A DNA stretch of 64,000 nt from positions 62,001-126,000 of the forward strand of contig JBGGOQ010000006.1 in assembly GCA_041320695.1 (NCBI GenBank), read 5' to 3'. The translations under genes were made by a program, and so were the position numbers. The notes below the pieces were generated by a model. The model made no database searches, was not told the DNA's origin, and saw only the letters and a list, made by a program, of their open reading frames with translations. Origin of the DNA: Caldicellulosiruptoraceae bacterium PP1. Lineage in GTDB: Bacteria; Bacillota; Thermoanaerobacteria; Caldicellulosiruptorales; Caldicellulosiruptoraceae. Positions 25,734-37,589 of this stretch are shown in pieces (the stretch's first letter is position 1; every line of letters starts with the position of its first letter).

Positions 25734-27539
25734 GTGGATAGATTACAGGAAAGAATTCGAAACTTTTGCATTATAGCTCATATTGACCATGGGAAATCAA
25801 CATTGGCTGACAGGATTATAGAACTTACTGGTGCTTTAACAGAAAGAGAGATGCAAGACCAGGTTTTAGATACAATGGATATTGAACGTGAAAGAGGTAT
25901 AACAATAAAGGCTCAAGCAGTAAGACTTAATTATAAAGCTAAAGATGGAAATGATTATATATTTCATTTAATAGATACACCGGGACATGTAGACTTTACC
26001 TACGAAGTTTCAAGAAGTTTAGCGGCATGTGATGGTGCAATTCTTGTTGTTGATGCAACACAAGGAATTGAGGCACAAACATTGGCAAATGTTTATCTTG
26101 CATTAGAGCATAATCTTGAGATTATTCCAGTTATAAACAAAATTGACCTTCCTAGTGCAAGACCTGAGGAGGTAAAGAAAGAAATTGAAGATATAATTGG
26201 ACTTGATGCTTCTGATGCTCCACTTATTTCAGCAAAGCAAGGATTAAATATTGAAGAAGTTCTTGAAAAGATTGTTGAAAGAATTCCACCACCAAATGGT
26301 GATGAAAAAAAGCCTTTAAAGGCATTAATATTTGATTCTTTTTATGATAACTACAAAGGCGTTTTAGCTTATGTTAGGGTTGTAGATGGGTTTGTCAAAC
26401 CCAATATGAAGATTAAGATGATGTCAACAGGTGCTGAATTTACTGTTACTGAAGTTGGATATTTTAAACCTGGTATGTTAATTTCTTGTGAAGAATTAAA
26501 AGCTGGTGATGTTGGTTATATTGCTGCTTCAATAAAAACAGTTAGAGATACACGAGTTGGTGATACTATAACAACAGTTGAAAATCCAGCAAAAGAGATG
26601 TTACCTGGTTTTAAAAAGCTAAATCCTATGGTTTTTTGTGGTATTTATCCTACAGGTGATACAAAATATGAAGAATTAAAAGAAGCTCTTGAAAAGCTAC
26701 AATTAAACGATGCTGCATTATTCTTTGAACCAGAAACTTCTGCTGCTTTAGGATTTGGCTTTAGATGTGGTTTTTTAGGACTTCTTCATATGGAGATTAT
26801 ACAAGAAAGATTGGAAAGAGAGTATAATCTTGGAATAATAACAACAGCACCATCTGTTGTATTTAGAATTACAAAAACAGATGGAACTGTTATAACAATA
26901 GATAACCCTACCAATCTTCCACCTCAAAATGAAATAGAAATGATGGAAGAGCCAATGGTAAAGGCAACAATAATGGTTCCTAACGAATTCGTTGGAGCTA
27001 TTATGGAACTGTGCCAAGAAAGGCGTGGTATTTTTAAAGATATGTCTTATATTGAAACCACAAGAGTTATACTTACCTATGAAATGCCTCTTATGGAGAT
27101 TATATATGACTTTTTTGATGTTCTAAAATCACGTTCAAAAGGCTATGCTTCATTTGATTATGAGTTTATTGGGTATAGCGAATCAAACCTTGTCAAGCTT
27201 GATATTATGGTAAATGGAGAGATAGTTGATGCACTATCTTTTATTGTTCATAAAGATAAAGCATACCAAAGAGCAAGAAGAATTGCTGAAAAATTAAAAG
27301 AGGAAATTCCAAGACATCTATTTGAAATACCAATTCAAGCTTGTATTGGTGGTAAGATTATTGCAAGAGAAACAATAAAAGCTATGAGAAAAGATGTTTT
27401 GGCAAAGTGCTATGGTGGGGATATTACACGTAAGAAAAAGCTTCTTGAAAAGCAAAAAGAAGGTAAAAAGCGTATGAAACAGATAGGTGACGTTGAGATA
27501 CCACAAGAAGCGTTTATGGCAGTTTTAAAACTTGATTAA
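25734..27539 (+). CDS. lepA: Elongation factor 4 (LepA)
   Basis: Ribosome-associated translational GTPase of 601 residues, the usual length. G motifs are AHIDHGKST (G1), RERGITIK (G2), DTPGHVDF (G3), NKIDLP (G4) and SAKQGLN (G5). The EF-G-like domains II, III and V follow and the LepA-specific C-terminal domain ends with [20 protein letters not shown] and KKRMKQIG. The GTG start is chosen because AGGGGG lies just upstream and the product then begins at [16 protein letters not shown], as in other LepA proteins. It is followed at 15 bases by hemW. Confidence 0.97.
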   Translation: MDRLQERIRNFCIIAHIDHGKSTLADRIIELTGALTEREMQDQVLDTMDIERERGITIKAQAVRLNYKAKDGNDYIFHLIDTPGHVDFTYEVSRSLAACDGAILVVDATQGIEAQTLANVYLALEHNLEIIPVINKIDLPSARPEEVKKEIEDIIGLDASDAPLISAKQGLNIEEVLEKIVERIPPPNGDEKKPLKALIFDSFYDNYKGVLAYVRVVDGFVKPNMKIKMMSTGAEFTVTEVGYFKPGMLISCEELKAGDVGYIAASIKTVRDTRVGDTITTVENPAKEMLPGFKKLNPMVFCGIYPTGDTKYEELKEALEKLQLNDAALFFEPETSAALGFGFRCGFLGLLHMEIIQERLEREYNLGIITTAPSVVFRITKTDGTVITIDNPTNLPPQNEIEMMEEPMVKATIMVPNEFVGAIMELCQERRGIFKDMSYIETTRVILTYEMPLMEIIYDFFDVLKSRSKGYASFDYEFIGYSESNLVKLDIMVNGEIVDALSFIVHKDKAYQRARRIAEKLKEEIPRHLFEIPIQACIGGKIIARETIKAMRKDVLAKCYGGDITRKKKLLEKQKEGKKRMKQIGDVEIPQEAFMAVLKLD

Positions 27540-27554
27540 CACGAGGGAAAATAA

Positions 27555-28682
27555 ATGAAAAAAAACATTTCATTATATATTCATATACCATTTTGTATTA
27601 AGAAATGTAACTACTGCGATTTTTATTCAATAAGTGACGCAAATAAAGAATTACAAAAAGAATACTTTAGCTCTCTAAAAAGAGAGCTTCTTTTGTATAA
27701 AAAATATGATTTATTAATAAATACAATTTATATTGGAGGAGGAACACCTACATTACTTGAACCAAAATATATAACAGATCTTATTAATTTTATAGAAGAA
27801 AACTTTAAATTGAGTGAGAATATAGAAATCACTATTGAAGCAAACCCAGAGACTATAAATGAAGAAAAGATTTCTGTATATAAAGATTGTGGAATTAACA
27901 GAATAAGTATAGGAGTTCAAACACTTAATGATGATGAACTAAAAGTGTTAGGTAGAGTTCATTCTGCAGATAAAGCAATTTCATCTATTAAATTAGCATT
28001 AAAGTATTTTGATAATATAAGCATTGATTTAATGATTGGCATACCAAAACAAACAATAAATTCGTTTTTAATAACAGTAAATAAACTTTTAGAGTTTGAT
28101 ATAAAACATTTGTCAATTTATTCTCTCAAAATAGAACCACACACAAATTTTTACTTTAACATTGATTCAATAAGTCAGTATATTCCTAATGAAGATGAGG
28201 AAAGGGAAATATACTGGTTGGCAAATAATACTTTAAAGCAATATGGCTTTTATCAATATGAAATCTCAAATTATGCTAAAAAAGGTTTTGAGTCAAAACA
28301 TAATTTAGTTTACTGGGAATTAGGGGATTATATAGGTATTGGTGCTGCTGCACATAGCTATTTTTTAGGTTATAGGTATCAAAATTTAAATGATATGAGT
28401 AGTTATCTTAATAATATAAAAAAAGGCGAAATTATGCTAAATAAAGAATATATCAATAAAGATGAATCAATGAAAGAGTATATTATTTTGGGTCTACGAA
28501 AAATTAAGGGTATTGATATTAATGACTTTAATACAAGATATAATGCAGATTTTTTAAATATTTATAATGAAAAGATAAAAAAGCTTCAGAGATATAATCT
28601 TATTACTTTAAATGGTTCAAATTTAAGATTGACAGAAAAAGGCATTGATCTTGCTAATGTTGTTTGGGAAGAATTCATTTAA
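27555..28682 (+). CDS. hemW: Radical SAM protein HemW
   Basis: A 375-residue radical SAM protein, formerly annotated as oxygen-independent coproporphyrinogen III oxidase. The CIKKCNYCDF motif (C-x3-C-x2-C) binds the 4Fe-4S cluster, followed by YIGGGTPT, EANPET and ISIGVQTLND. The extra N-terminal cysteine of the true HemN is absent. HemW proteins bind haem and are thought to deliver it rather than oxidise coproporphyrinogen. The lepA-hemW-hrcA order is typical of Firmicutes. Confidence 0.93.
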   Translation: MKKNISLYIHIPFCIKKCNYCDFYSISDANKELQKEYFSSLKRELLLYKKYDLLINTIYIGGGTPTLLEPKYITDLINFIEENFKLSENIEITIEANPETINEEKISVYKDCGINRISIGVQTLNDDELKVLGRVHSADKAISSIKLALKYFDNISIDLMIGIPKQTINSFLITVNKLLEFDIKHLSIYSLKIEPHTNFYFNIDSISQYIPNEDEEREIYWLANNTLKQYGFYQYEISNYAKKGFESKHNLVYWELGDYIGIGAAAHSYFLGYRYQNLNDMSSYLNNIKKGEIMLNKEYINKDESMKEYIILGLRKIKGIDINDFNTRYNADFLNIYNEKIKKLQRYNLITLNGSNLRLTEKGIDLANVVWEEFI

Positions 28683-28699
28683 ATATCCCTCCAAATCAC

Positions 28700-28728
28700 T
28701 TGACAATTTTTTATAATAGAGTTATATT
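28700..28728 (+). promoter_or_regulatory. SigA promoter of the hrcA-grpE-dnaK operon
   Basis: TTGACA and TATATT are separated by 17 bases, and the CIRCE element begins about twelve bases beyond, covering the transcript start region. Confidence 0.85.
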
Positions 28729-28739
28729 ATATTTTAGAA

Positions 28740-28766
28740 TTAGCACTCACCAAGTATGAGTGCTAA
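28740..28766 (+). promoter_or_regulatory. CIRCE operator
   Basis: TTAGCACTC-N9-GAGTGCTAA is a perfect match to the CIRCE heat-shock operator bound by HrcA. It stands 16 bases ahead of hrcA. Confidence 0.98.
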
Positions 28767-28781
28767 TAAAAGGTGAGGAAA

Positions 28782-29813
28782 ATGTTGGATGAAAGAAAAA
28801 GAAAGATATTACAAGCAATAATTGATGACTATATTAATACTGGTGAGCCTGTTGGTTCACGAACAATTGCAAAAAAATATATTTTTGGTTTATCGTCTGC
28901 TACAATCAGAAACGAAATGTCTGACCTTGAAGAGTTAGGCTTTTTGGAACAACCTCATACTTCAGCAGGCAGGATACCTTCTGATAAAGGATATAGATAC
29001 TATGTTGATGAGCTTATGCAAGTTCAGGATTTACAAAATCAAGAAATAGAGTATATCAAAAATATTTTGGATACAAGTATAAACGAAATTGATGAATATA
29101 TGGGAAAAATAGCAAGACTCATATCAGAGCTTACAAACTACACTGCTGTTATTTCAACACCTACTGTAAAGAAAAGCTTTTTAAAACATATACAACTAAT
29201 TCCTGTTGACGACAAAAGGTTTATACTAATATTAGTTACAAACACTGGAATTGTTAAAGATACAATATTAACAAAACCAAAAAGTGTAAAATCAAAAGAC
29301 TTTACAATAATTACAAATATTCTTAATCAAAAGCTCAGCGGATTAATGTTAGAGCAAATTGATGAAAATATAATTGGAGATGTTGAAAAGGAATTAGGTG
29401 AAAATTCTGAAATATTGTTTCCGATAATCGATATTATTATAAAAACAATTAGTGCTGCTGATGATACTGAGGTTTTATTAAGTGGTGCTAAAAATATATT
29501 TGACTTTCCAGAGTTTAATGACGTATTTAAAGCAAAGGTATTTCTTCATATTTTTGAACAAAAAGACCTTTTAAGACAAATTCTAAGAACCTATGACTTA
29601 AATGATGTAACAATCCGAATTGGTAAAGAAAACTCAGTTGATGATATGAAGGAATGCAGCATAATATTATCATCATATAAAATTGGTGACAGTATTGCAG
29701 GAACATTAGGTATTATTGGACCAAAGAGGCTTAAATATTCACAAACCATTTCGCTTGTTGATTTTATTTGTGATGAAATTTCGTCTATTCTTACAAGATT
29801 ATTCATTGAATAA
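28782..29813 (+). CDS. hrcA: Heat-inducible transcription repressor HrcA
   Basis: A 343-residue repressor that binds CIRCE and is kept active by chaperonin, so it releases the operon when chaperonin is occupied by unfolded protein. The N-terminal winged helix has VGSRTIAKKYIFGLSSATIR and LEELGFLEQPHTSAGRIPSDKGYR, both typical. A GAF-like middle and dimer domain follow, ending GTLGIIGPKRLKYSQTISLV. The ATG chosen follows AGGTGAGG. First gene of the heat-shock operon. Confidence 0.97.
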   Translation: MLDERKRKILQAIIDDYINTGEPVGSRTIAKKYIFGLSSATIRNEMSDLEELGFLEQPHTSAGRIPSDKGYRYYVDELMQVQDLQNQEIEYIKNILDTSINEIDEYMGKIARLISELTNYTAVISTPTVKKSFLKHIQLIPVDDKRFILILVTNTGIVKDTILTKPKSVKSKDFTIITNILNQKLSGLMLEQIDENIIGDVEKELGENSEILFPIIDIIIKTISAADDTEVLLSGAKNIFDFPEFNDVFKAKVFLHIFEQKDLLRQILRTYDLNDVTIRIGKENSVDDMKECSIILSSYKIGDSIAGTLGIIGPKRLKYSQTISLVDFICDEISSILTRLFIE

Positions 29814-29830
29814 AGAGGTGAAATAACTTA

Positions 29831-30451
29831 ATGGATGACAATGTAAAAACTAATCAAAATGAGATTAATGAAGAAATTAATGAAAACATTCAAAATGAAA
29901 ATGTTACCGAAAGTATTAATAATGACGAAAAAATTGAGGTTGAAAATAAGGAAAATATTGAACAAAATGAAGAAAATCAAGAATTAAATGAAATTATAAA
30001 AAAGCTTGAACAAAAAGAAAAAGAGATAGAAGAATATAAAAACCTTTGTCAAAGAGTTGCTGCTGATTTTGATAACTACAAAAAAAGAATGGCAAAAGAT
30101 AGAGAAAATATGTATTTTGAGGTTGTAGCTGATGTTGTTTCAAAGATATTGCCCATTGTTGATAACTTTGAAAGGGCTATAAACTCAGCTAAAGAAACTG
30201 ATAATAAAGATGAAATGCTAAAAGGACTCGAGATGATCAAAAAGCAAATTGATGATGTTTTATCAAAGCTTGGTATAGAGCCTATAGAGGCTTTAAATAA
30301 AGAATTTGACCCTTATCTTCACAACGCAATAATGCATGTTGAAGATGAGAATTATGGTAAAAATATAGTTATTGAAGAGCTTCAAAAGGGATATAAGCTA
30401 AAAGACAGAGTTATAAGATATAGTTTAGTAAAAGTTGCAAACGCAAATTAA
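29831..30451 (+). CDS. grpE: Nucleotide exchange factor GrpE
   Basis: Dimeric cochaperone (206 residues) that releases ADP from DnaK. A charged, Asn/Glu-rich N-terminal tail of about 55 residues leads into the long coiled-coil helix (LEQKEKEIEEYKNLCQRV) and the ADFDNYKKRMAKDRE motif. The beta-wing ends with the HNAIM...GYKLKDRVIRYSLVKVAN signature. It lies between hrcA and dnaK with short gaps. Confidence 0.97.
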   Translation: MDDNVKTNQNEINEEINENIQNENVTESINNDEKIEVENKENIEQNEENQELNEIIKKLEQKEKEIEEYKNLCQRVAADFDNYKKRMAKDRENMYFEVVADVVSKILPIVDNFERAINSAKETDNKDEMLKGLEMIKKQIDDVLSKLGIEPIEALNKEFDPYLHNAIMHVEDENYGKNIVIEELQKGYKLKDRVIRYSLVKVANAN

Positions 30452-30472
30452 TTTTTAAGGAGGATGATATAA

Positions 30473-32293
<1,821 letters not shown>

Positions 32294-32310
32294 TAAATAA
32301 AAATCTTCTA

Positions 32311-32345
32311 AGCCAAAGTCATATCCAATATGGCTTTGGCTTTTT
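32311..32345 (+). terminator. Terminator between dnaK and dnaJ
   Basis: agccaaagtcata pairs with tatggctttggct (one G-U) around a five-base loop, followed by TTTTT. It would end or reduce transcription before dnaJ. Confidence 0.88.
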
Positions 32346-32348
32346 GTG

Positions 32349-32357
32349 TGATATAAT
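32349..32357 (+). promoter_or_regulatory. Possible extended -10 promoter of dnaJ
   Basis: TGA-TATAAT is an extended -10 box just after the terminator and 30 bases ahead of the dnaJ start. No -35 box is evident. It could give dnaJ its own basal transcription. Confidence 0.35.
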
Positions 32358-32386
32358 ATTTTTGGTGAATAAGGTAGGTGAAAATT

Positions 32387-33544
32387 ATGGCACAGAAAAG
32401 AGATTATTATGAAGTCTTAGGTGTTAGCAAAAATGCAACAGAAGATGAGATAAAAAGAGCATTTAGAAAGTTAGCAAAACAATATCATCCTGATGCTAAT
32501 CCAGGGAATAAAGAGGCTGAGGAGAAATTTAAAGAAATAAATGAAGCTTATGAAGTATTAAGTGATCCAGATAAAAGAAGAAAATATGATCAATTTGGCC
32601 ACGCAGCATTTGATCCATCCTATGGGGCAGGTGGTGCAGGTGGAACAAACTTTGGCGGTTTTGGTTTTGACTTTACTAATATTGGCGATATTTTTGAGGA
32701 CATTTTTGATGGTTTTGATATTTTTGGTGGTTCTTCAAGAAGAAGATCTCAAGGACCTCAAAGAGGAAGCGATATATATGTAGAAATTGAACTTGATTTA
32801 AAAGAGGCTGCAACTGGTATAGAAAAAGAGATACCAGTATATAGAACTGAAAAGTGCCCAACATGTAATGGAAGCGGTGCAAAACCTGGTTCATCACCAC
32901 AAACCTGTAGAAAATGTGGAGGAACAGGTCAAGTTAGGCAAAGACAATCAACACTATTTGGTGAGGTGTCAACAATAAGAACTTGCGATGCCTGCGGTGG
33001 TGTTGGGACAATTATTACTGATCCATGTAAAGATTGTAGTGGAACAGGTAAAGTTAAAAAGCAAAGAAAAGTTAAAATCAATATTCCTGCCGGAATTGAT
33101 AATGGGCAGGTAATAACACTTCGTGGTGAAGGTGAAGTTGGAGTAAGAGGTGGTCCTAATGGTGATCTTAAAATTGGTGTTAGAGTAAGACCACATCCAA
33201 TATTTAAAAGAGATGGAGTTGACCTTTATATTGATGTTCCAATAACATTTGTATTGGCTGCACTAGGTGGAGAGATTGAAATTCCAACTCTTGAAGGTAA
33301 AACAAGAATTAAGGTTGAAGCTGGGACACAAAATGGTGATGAAATTAGATTAAAGGGTAAGGGTTTAAGCTATTTAAGAGGTAGAGGAAAAGGGGATTTA
33401 ATAGTAAGATTTATAATTGAGATACCAAAGAAGCTTAGTGATAAACAGAAAGAACTTTTGAAAAAATTTGATGAAATTAGTAATGAAGATGGGTATGAAA
33501 AGAGAAAGAGATTTTTTGAAAGACTTAGGGATGCTTTTTTATAA
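32387..33544 (+). CDS. dnaJ: Chaperone DnaJ (Hsp40)
   Basis: Hsp40 cochaperone of 385 residues that stimulates DnaK ATPase. The J domain (residues 1-70) has the HPD motif in QYHPDANPG, then a Gly/Phe-rich region, then the zinc-finger domain with four CxxCxGxG-type repeats ([32 protein letters not shown]) and the C-terminal substrate-binding domains. ATG is chosen because AGGTAGG precedes it and the protein then starts [13 protein letters not shown]. Confidence 0.97.
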   Translation: MAQKRDYYEVLGVSKNATEDEIKRAFRKLAKQYHPDANPGNKEAEEKFKEINEAYEVLSDPDKRRKYDQFGHAAFDPSYGAGGAGGTNFGGFGFDFTNIGDIFEDIFDGFDIFGGSSRRRSQGPQRGSDIYVEIELDLKEAATGIEKEIPVYRTEKCPTCNGSGAKPGSSPQTCRKCGGTGQVRQRQSTLFGEVSTIRTCDACGGVGTIITDPCKDCSGTGKVKKQRKVKINIPAGIDNGQVITLRGEGEVGVRGGPNGDLKIGVRVRPHPIFKRDGVDLYIDVPITFVLAALGGEIEIPTLEGKTRIKVEAGTQNGDEIRLKGKGLSYLRGRGKGDLIVRFIIEIPKKLSDKQKELLKKFDEISNEDGYEKRKRFFERLRDAFL

Positions 33545-33568
33545 TCTATAAAGTGGGTGTGAATTGTA

Positions 33569-34483
33569 ATGAAATGGTTTGAAGTTAGAATAAAAACAAA
33601 AGAGGAAGCTGAGGATGCTATATCAAGCTTCCTCTATGACTTAGGTGTTAATGGGGTTGTTGTTGAAGATGATGTAATTGATAACAGTGAAAATGTAAGC
33701 TGGGATTATATTGATGAATCACTTCTTATTAAAAAAGACTATGCATTAATTAGGGCATATTTTCCAGAGAATATCAATATCTCAGAGGTTGTTTATCAAA
33801 TTAAAGAAGGATTAAATTATATAGGGAGATTTTTAGATGTAGGTGCAAAAGAGGTTGAGATTTCTCAAATTGATGAAGAAGACTGGGCTAATGAATGGAA
33901 AAAATACTATAAGCCTATTGAAATTGATAATATAGCTATTGTTCCTTCTTGGGAGGAATATAAAAATGAAAAGAATAGAATAATAATTAGATTAGACCCT
34001 GGTATGGCTTTTGGAACAGGTACACATGAAACAACTGCTATGTGTATAAAACTTCTTCAAAAGTATATAAAATCGGGTCAAGAGATTATAGATGTTGGTT
34101 GCGGTACAGGGATTTTAAGTATAGCTGCAAAGCTTCTTGGGGCTAAAAATGTTTTGGCAGTTGATATAGATGATGTAGCAGTAAAATCTTGCTCTGAAAA
34201 TGTAAAGCTAAATAATGTTGATATTGAGATAAAAAAGAATAATCTAATTGAAGGAATTGATAAAAAATTTGATGTTGTTATCGCAAATATAGTAGCAGAT
34301 ATTATAATAAAGCTTTCAAATAAGGTCAAAGATGTATTAAAAGAAAATTCTATTTTCTTAACCTCTGGAATAATCAAAGATAGATTATCTGATGTTGAGA
34401 AAGCATTGATTGAAAATGGGTTTGAGATTATTGAAGTTCTAAATATGAATGACTGGTATGCATTGGTTAGTAAGGTAAGGTGA
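33569..34483 (+). CDS. prmA: Ribosomal protein L11 methyltransferase
   Basis: SAM-dependent enzyme (304 residues) that methylates ribosomal protein L11. The N-terminal substrate-binding domain (MKWFEVRIKTKEEAEDAI) is followed by the methyltransferase fold: DPGMAFGTGTHETT, then motif I DVGCGTGILSIAA and the NIVADII motif. It lies 24 bases after dnaJ and abuts rsmE, the standard order in this operon. Confidence 0.96.
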   Translation: MKWFEVRIKTKEEAEDAISSFLYDLGVNGVVVEDDVIDNSENVSWDYIDESLLIKKDYALIRAYFPENINISEVVYQIKEGLNYIGRFLDVGAKEVEISQIDEEDWANEWKKYYKPIEIDNIAIVPSWEEYKNEKNRIIIRLDPGMAFGTGTHETTAMCIKLLQKYIKSGQEIIDVGCGTGILSIAAKLLGAKNVLAVDIDDVAVKSCSENVKLNNVDIEIKKNNLIEGIDKKFDVVIANIVADIIIKLSNKVKDVLKENSIFLTSGIIKDRLSDVEKALIENGFEIIEVLNMNDWYALVSKVR

Positions 34484-34488
34484 ATATT

Positions 34489-35232
34489 TTGCCAAAGTTT
34501 TTCATTAATCTTGAAAATTTTGAACTAAAACAAAATAATGCATATATAGATAATACTGAAGATATTCAGCATATTGTTAAGGTATTAAGAAAAAATATAG
34601 GAGATATAATAGAATTATGCGATGGTTACTGGGATTACAGTGCTAGAATAACTGAGATATCAAAAAATATTATTAGACTTGAAATATTAAATAAAGATAA
34701 GAATAATAGAGAGTCAAATATAAATATTATCTTATTTCAATGCCTAATTAAAAGTGCTAAAATGGATTTTGTAATACAAAAAGCCACCGAATTAGGTGTA
34801 AAAAAGATTGTGCCTGTGGATTCACAGAGGGTTGTTATTGATTTATCTGAAAAAGAAAATAAAAAAATCGAAAGATGGACAAAAATAGCTAAAGAGGCAC
34901 AAAAACAATGTCAAAGGCCGGTAAACCCTGAAATAATAAAGAGTATAGAATTATCAAAAATTGAAAGCTTTTTGGATGAATTAGATATATTAATAGTCCC
35001 ATATGAAAAAAGCAATAATATTAGATTGAAGGATATATTAGCTAATAAACAATATAAAAATATTGGTATTTTGATAGGCCCAGAGGGTGGTTTTGAACAG
35101 CAAGAGATAGATAGATTATCAATATATAATGATAAGGTTAAAATAGTTTCATTAGGTAATAGAATACTTAGAGCTGAAACTGCTGCTATTTCTACAATAT
35201 CAATTATACAAGCTCTTTTAGGTGATATGTAA
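34489..35232 (+). CDS. rsmE: 16S rRNA m3U1498 methyltransferase RsmE
   Basis: SPOUT-class methyltransferase (247 residues) that methylates U1498 of 16S rRNA. An N-terminal PUA-like domain precedes the knot domain with KATELGVKKIVPV, LIGPEGGF and SLGNRILRAETAAI. The TTG start eight bases after AAGGTAAGG gives MPKFFINLENF, close to other RsmE starts; a GTG nine bases earlier overlaps the prmA stop and the ribosome binding site. Confidence 0.93.
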   Translation: MPKFFINLENFELKQNNAYIDNTEDIQHIVKVLRKNIGDIIELCDGYWDYSARITEISKNIIRLEILNKDKNNRESNINIILFQCLIKSAKMDFVIQKATELGVKKIVPVDSQRVVIDLSEKENKKIERWTKIAKEAQKQCQRPVNPEIIKSIELSKIESFLDELDILIVPYEKSNNIRLKDILANKQYKNIGILIGPEGGFEQQEIDRLSIYNDKVKIVSLGNRILRAETAAISTISIIQALLGDM

Positions 35233-35248
35233 CAAAGGATGTGAAATA

Positions 35249-36397
35249 ATGGAAATCTACTTTGATAATGCTGCCACAACAAAACCATTTGATGAATTAA
35301 TTGATGAGATTCCTAAGTTTTTATCCGAAAATTATGGTAACCCATCATCACTTCATAGGTTAGGAATACAATCAGAAAGAGTAATAAAATCTGCTCGCGA
35401 AGTTATTTCAAAGGAGATAAATGCAAGACCAGATGAAGTTTTTTTTACATCGGGTGGGACAGAAGGTAATAATTTAGCTATCCAAGGGTTAGCAAGAGTA
35501 AACAAAAAAAGAGGACAAAAAATAGTAACAACAGAGGTTGAACATCCTTCTGTTATAAATACATTTGAAAAGCTAAAAGAAGAAGGGTTTTTAGTAGAGT
35601 ATATAAAGGTTGATAAAAATGGGCAGATAGATATTGATAATCTTTCTTCTATGATTGATAAAAATACAATATTAGTAAGCATTATGCATGTAAATAATGA
35701 AACGGGACACAAATTTGATATTCAAAAACTTGGGAAAGTAATAAAATCAATAAATTCTGATACTTTATTTCATGTTGATGCTGTTCAGTCCTTTTTAAAA
35801 GAGCAAATAGATGTAAAACAAATAAACTGTGATGCTTTAACAATTAGTGGGCATAAAATTCATGCTTTAAAAGGTATTGGAGCTTTATATCTAAAAAATA
35901 GTACTAATATTGCACCTTTATTTTTTGGTGGCAATCAAGAAAAAAAAGTGCGTCCAGGAACTGAAAATACGCTAGGTATATTTTCATTAATGAAGGCAAT
36001 TGAATTTTACAAAAAAAGAAAAGAATTAGAACCAAATAAAATATATGAGATAAAAAAATACTTTATTGAAAGGCTTTCTGAAATAGATAATATTTCAATT
36101 AATTCTCCATTAGATGTTACTTGTGATAGTATATTAAATGTTTCATTTTTAGGAATAAAATCAGAAGTTATGCTGCATACGCTTGAGGCATACAAAATAT
36201 ATGCTTCATCAGGATCTGCTTGCTCTTCTAAAGGAAGAACATATAATAAGGTTTTATATGCACTTGGGTATCCTATGGATATTGCAGCAAGTAGTATAAG
36301 ATTTAGTTTTTCGTTATTTAATAATATATCTGAAGTAGATATTGTTATTGATACAATAAAGAAAAATATACCGTTACTTAGAAGAATATATAAGTAA
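35249..36397 (+). CDS. Cysteine desulfurase (NifS/IscS-like, ThiI partner)
   Basis: PLP enzyme of 382 residues that removes sulfur from cysteine as a persulfide. Marks are YFDNAATTKP, GNPSSLHRLG, TSGGTEGNNLAI, the PLP lysine in SGHKIHALKGIGALY, the RPGTENTLGI loop and the catalytic cysteine in SSGSACSSKG. It sits 14 bases before thiI; in Bacillus the equivalent pair (NifZ-ThiI) makes 4-thiouridine in tRNA, so this enzyme most likely feeds ThiI. ATG is preferred, with AAAGGATG upstream. Confidence 0.93.
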   Translation: MEIYFDNAATTKPFDELIDEIPKFLSENYGNPSSLHRLGIQSERVIKSAREVISKEINARPDEVFFTSGGTEGNNLAIQGLARVNKKRGQKIVTTEVEHPSVINTFEKLKEEGFLVEYIKVDKNGQIDIDNLSSMIDKNTILVSIMHVNNETGHKFDIQKLGKVIKSINSDTLFHVDAVQSFLKEQIDVKQINCDALTISGHKIHALKGIGALYLKNSTNIAPLFFGGNQEKKVRPGTENTLGIFSLMKAIEFYKKRKELEPNKIYEIKKYFIERLSEIDNISINSPLDVTCDSILNVSFLGIKSEVMLHTLEAYKIYASSGSACSSKGRTYNKVLYALGYPMDIAASSIRFSFSLFNNISEVDIVIDTIKKNIPLLRRIYK

Positions 36398-36410
36398 AAG
36401 GATGATATAA

Positions 36411-37580
36411 ATGAAAACAATTCTTATTAAGTTTGGCGAGATTGCCTTAAAAGGTCAAAATAGACCTATTTTTGAGGATAAATTAGTTGCGAATATTAAA
36501 CAAAGGCTTAGAGAATTTAATATTTCTGTTGAGAAGGAACAGGGAAGGATTTATATAAAAAATATTTCTGACAATGAATATAATAAAATAGTTGAGAGAT
36601 TAAAGAAGGTATTTGGAATTGTTGGCTTTACGCTTTGCGAAGTAGCAGATAAAGATATTGAAAGTATCAAAAAAGCAGCAGAAGTAGTTCTTCAAAGCCA
36701 ATATGAAAAAGATAAAAAAACATTTAAGGTTGAGTCAAGAAGAGGAGATAAATCATTTCCATATACTTCACCTGAGATATCAAAATTAGTTGGTGCACAT
36801 CTTATTAAAAATTATAAAGACAGGTTAAATATAAGTGTTGATGTGCATAATCCTGATTTTGTTTTGGAAATTGAGGTAAGAGACAAAGTTTATCTTTATG
36901 CTGAACAATATAAAGGTATAGGTGGAATGCCACTTGGAACAAATGGGAAGGCACATTTGCTATTATCAGGTGGAATTGATAGCCCAGTTGCTGGGTTTTT
37001 AGTTGCAAAAAGGGGTGTTGAATTAGAAGCAATTCATTTCTTTAGCTTTCCGTATACAGGTGAAAAGGCCAAAGAGAAGGTTATTGATTTGTGTAAGGTA
37101 TTAGCTTCTTATACTACACAAATTAAACTTCATTTAGTTCCTTTCACTGAGATCCAAACACAGATTTACGAAAAATGTAACGAAAGATATTTAACTATTA
37201 TTATGAGAAGATTTATGATGAAGATTTCAGAAATAATTGCAAAATCAAATGGAGGACAAGCTATTATTACAGGAGAAAGTATTGGCCAGGTTGCAAGTCA
37301 AACAATGGAGAGTATTGTTTGTACTGATAATGCAGCTCAAATACCAGTTTTCAGACCCTTAATTGGTTTTGACAAAGAAGAGATTGTTACAATTTCAAAA
37401 AATATTGGAACATATGATATTTCAATACTTCCTTATGAAGATTGTTGTACTGTTTTTGTTCCTAAACATCCCAAAACTAAACCAAGTCTTTTAGATGTTA
37501 TTGAAGAAGAGAAAAAGCTTGATGTTGAAGGATTAATAAATGAGGCTTACGAAAAAACAGAAGTATTATTAATAAGATAA
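36411..37580 (+). CDS. thiI: tRNA 4-thiouridine synthase ThiI
   Basis: A 389-residue enzyme that adenylates and thiolates U8 of tRNA. The N-terminal ferredoxin-like and THUMP domains run to about residue 165; the PP-loop ATP-binding motif LLSGGIDSPVAGF is near 182. There is a cysteine pair in EDCCTVFVPKHP near 345. The C-terminal rhodanese domain found in enterobacteria is absent, as usual for Firmicutes, so sulfur must come from the partner desulfurase upstream. Confidence 0.96.
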   Translation: MKTILIKFGEIALKGQNRPIFEDKLVANIKQRLREFNISVEKEQGRIYIKNISDNEYNKIVERLKKVFGIVGFTLCEVADKDIESIKKAAEVVLQSQYEKDKKTFKVESRRGDKSFPYTSPEISKLVGAHLIKNYKDRLNISVDVHNPDFVLEIEVRDKVYLYAEQYKGIGGMPLGTNGKAHLLLSGGIDSPVAGFLVAKRGVELEAIHFFSFPYTGEKAKEKVIDLCKVLASYTTQIKLHLVPFTEIQTQIYEKCNERYLTIIMRRFMMKISEIIAKSNGGQAIITGESIGQVASQTMESIVCTDNAAQIPVFRPLIGFDKEEIVTISKNIGTYDISILPYEDCCTVFVPKHPKTKPSLLDVIEEEKKLDVEGLINEAYEKTEVLLIR

Positions 37581-37589
37581 GGTGATATA

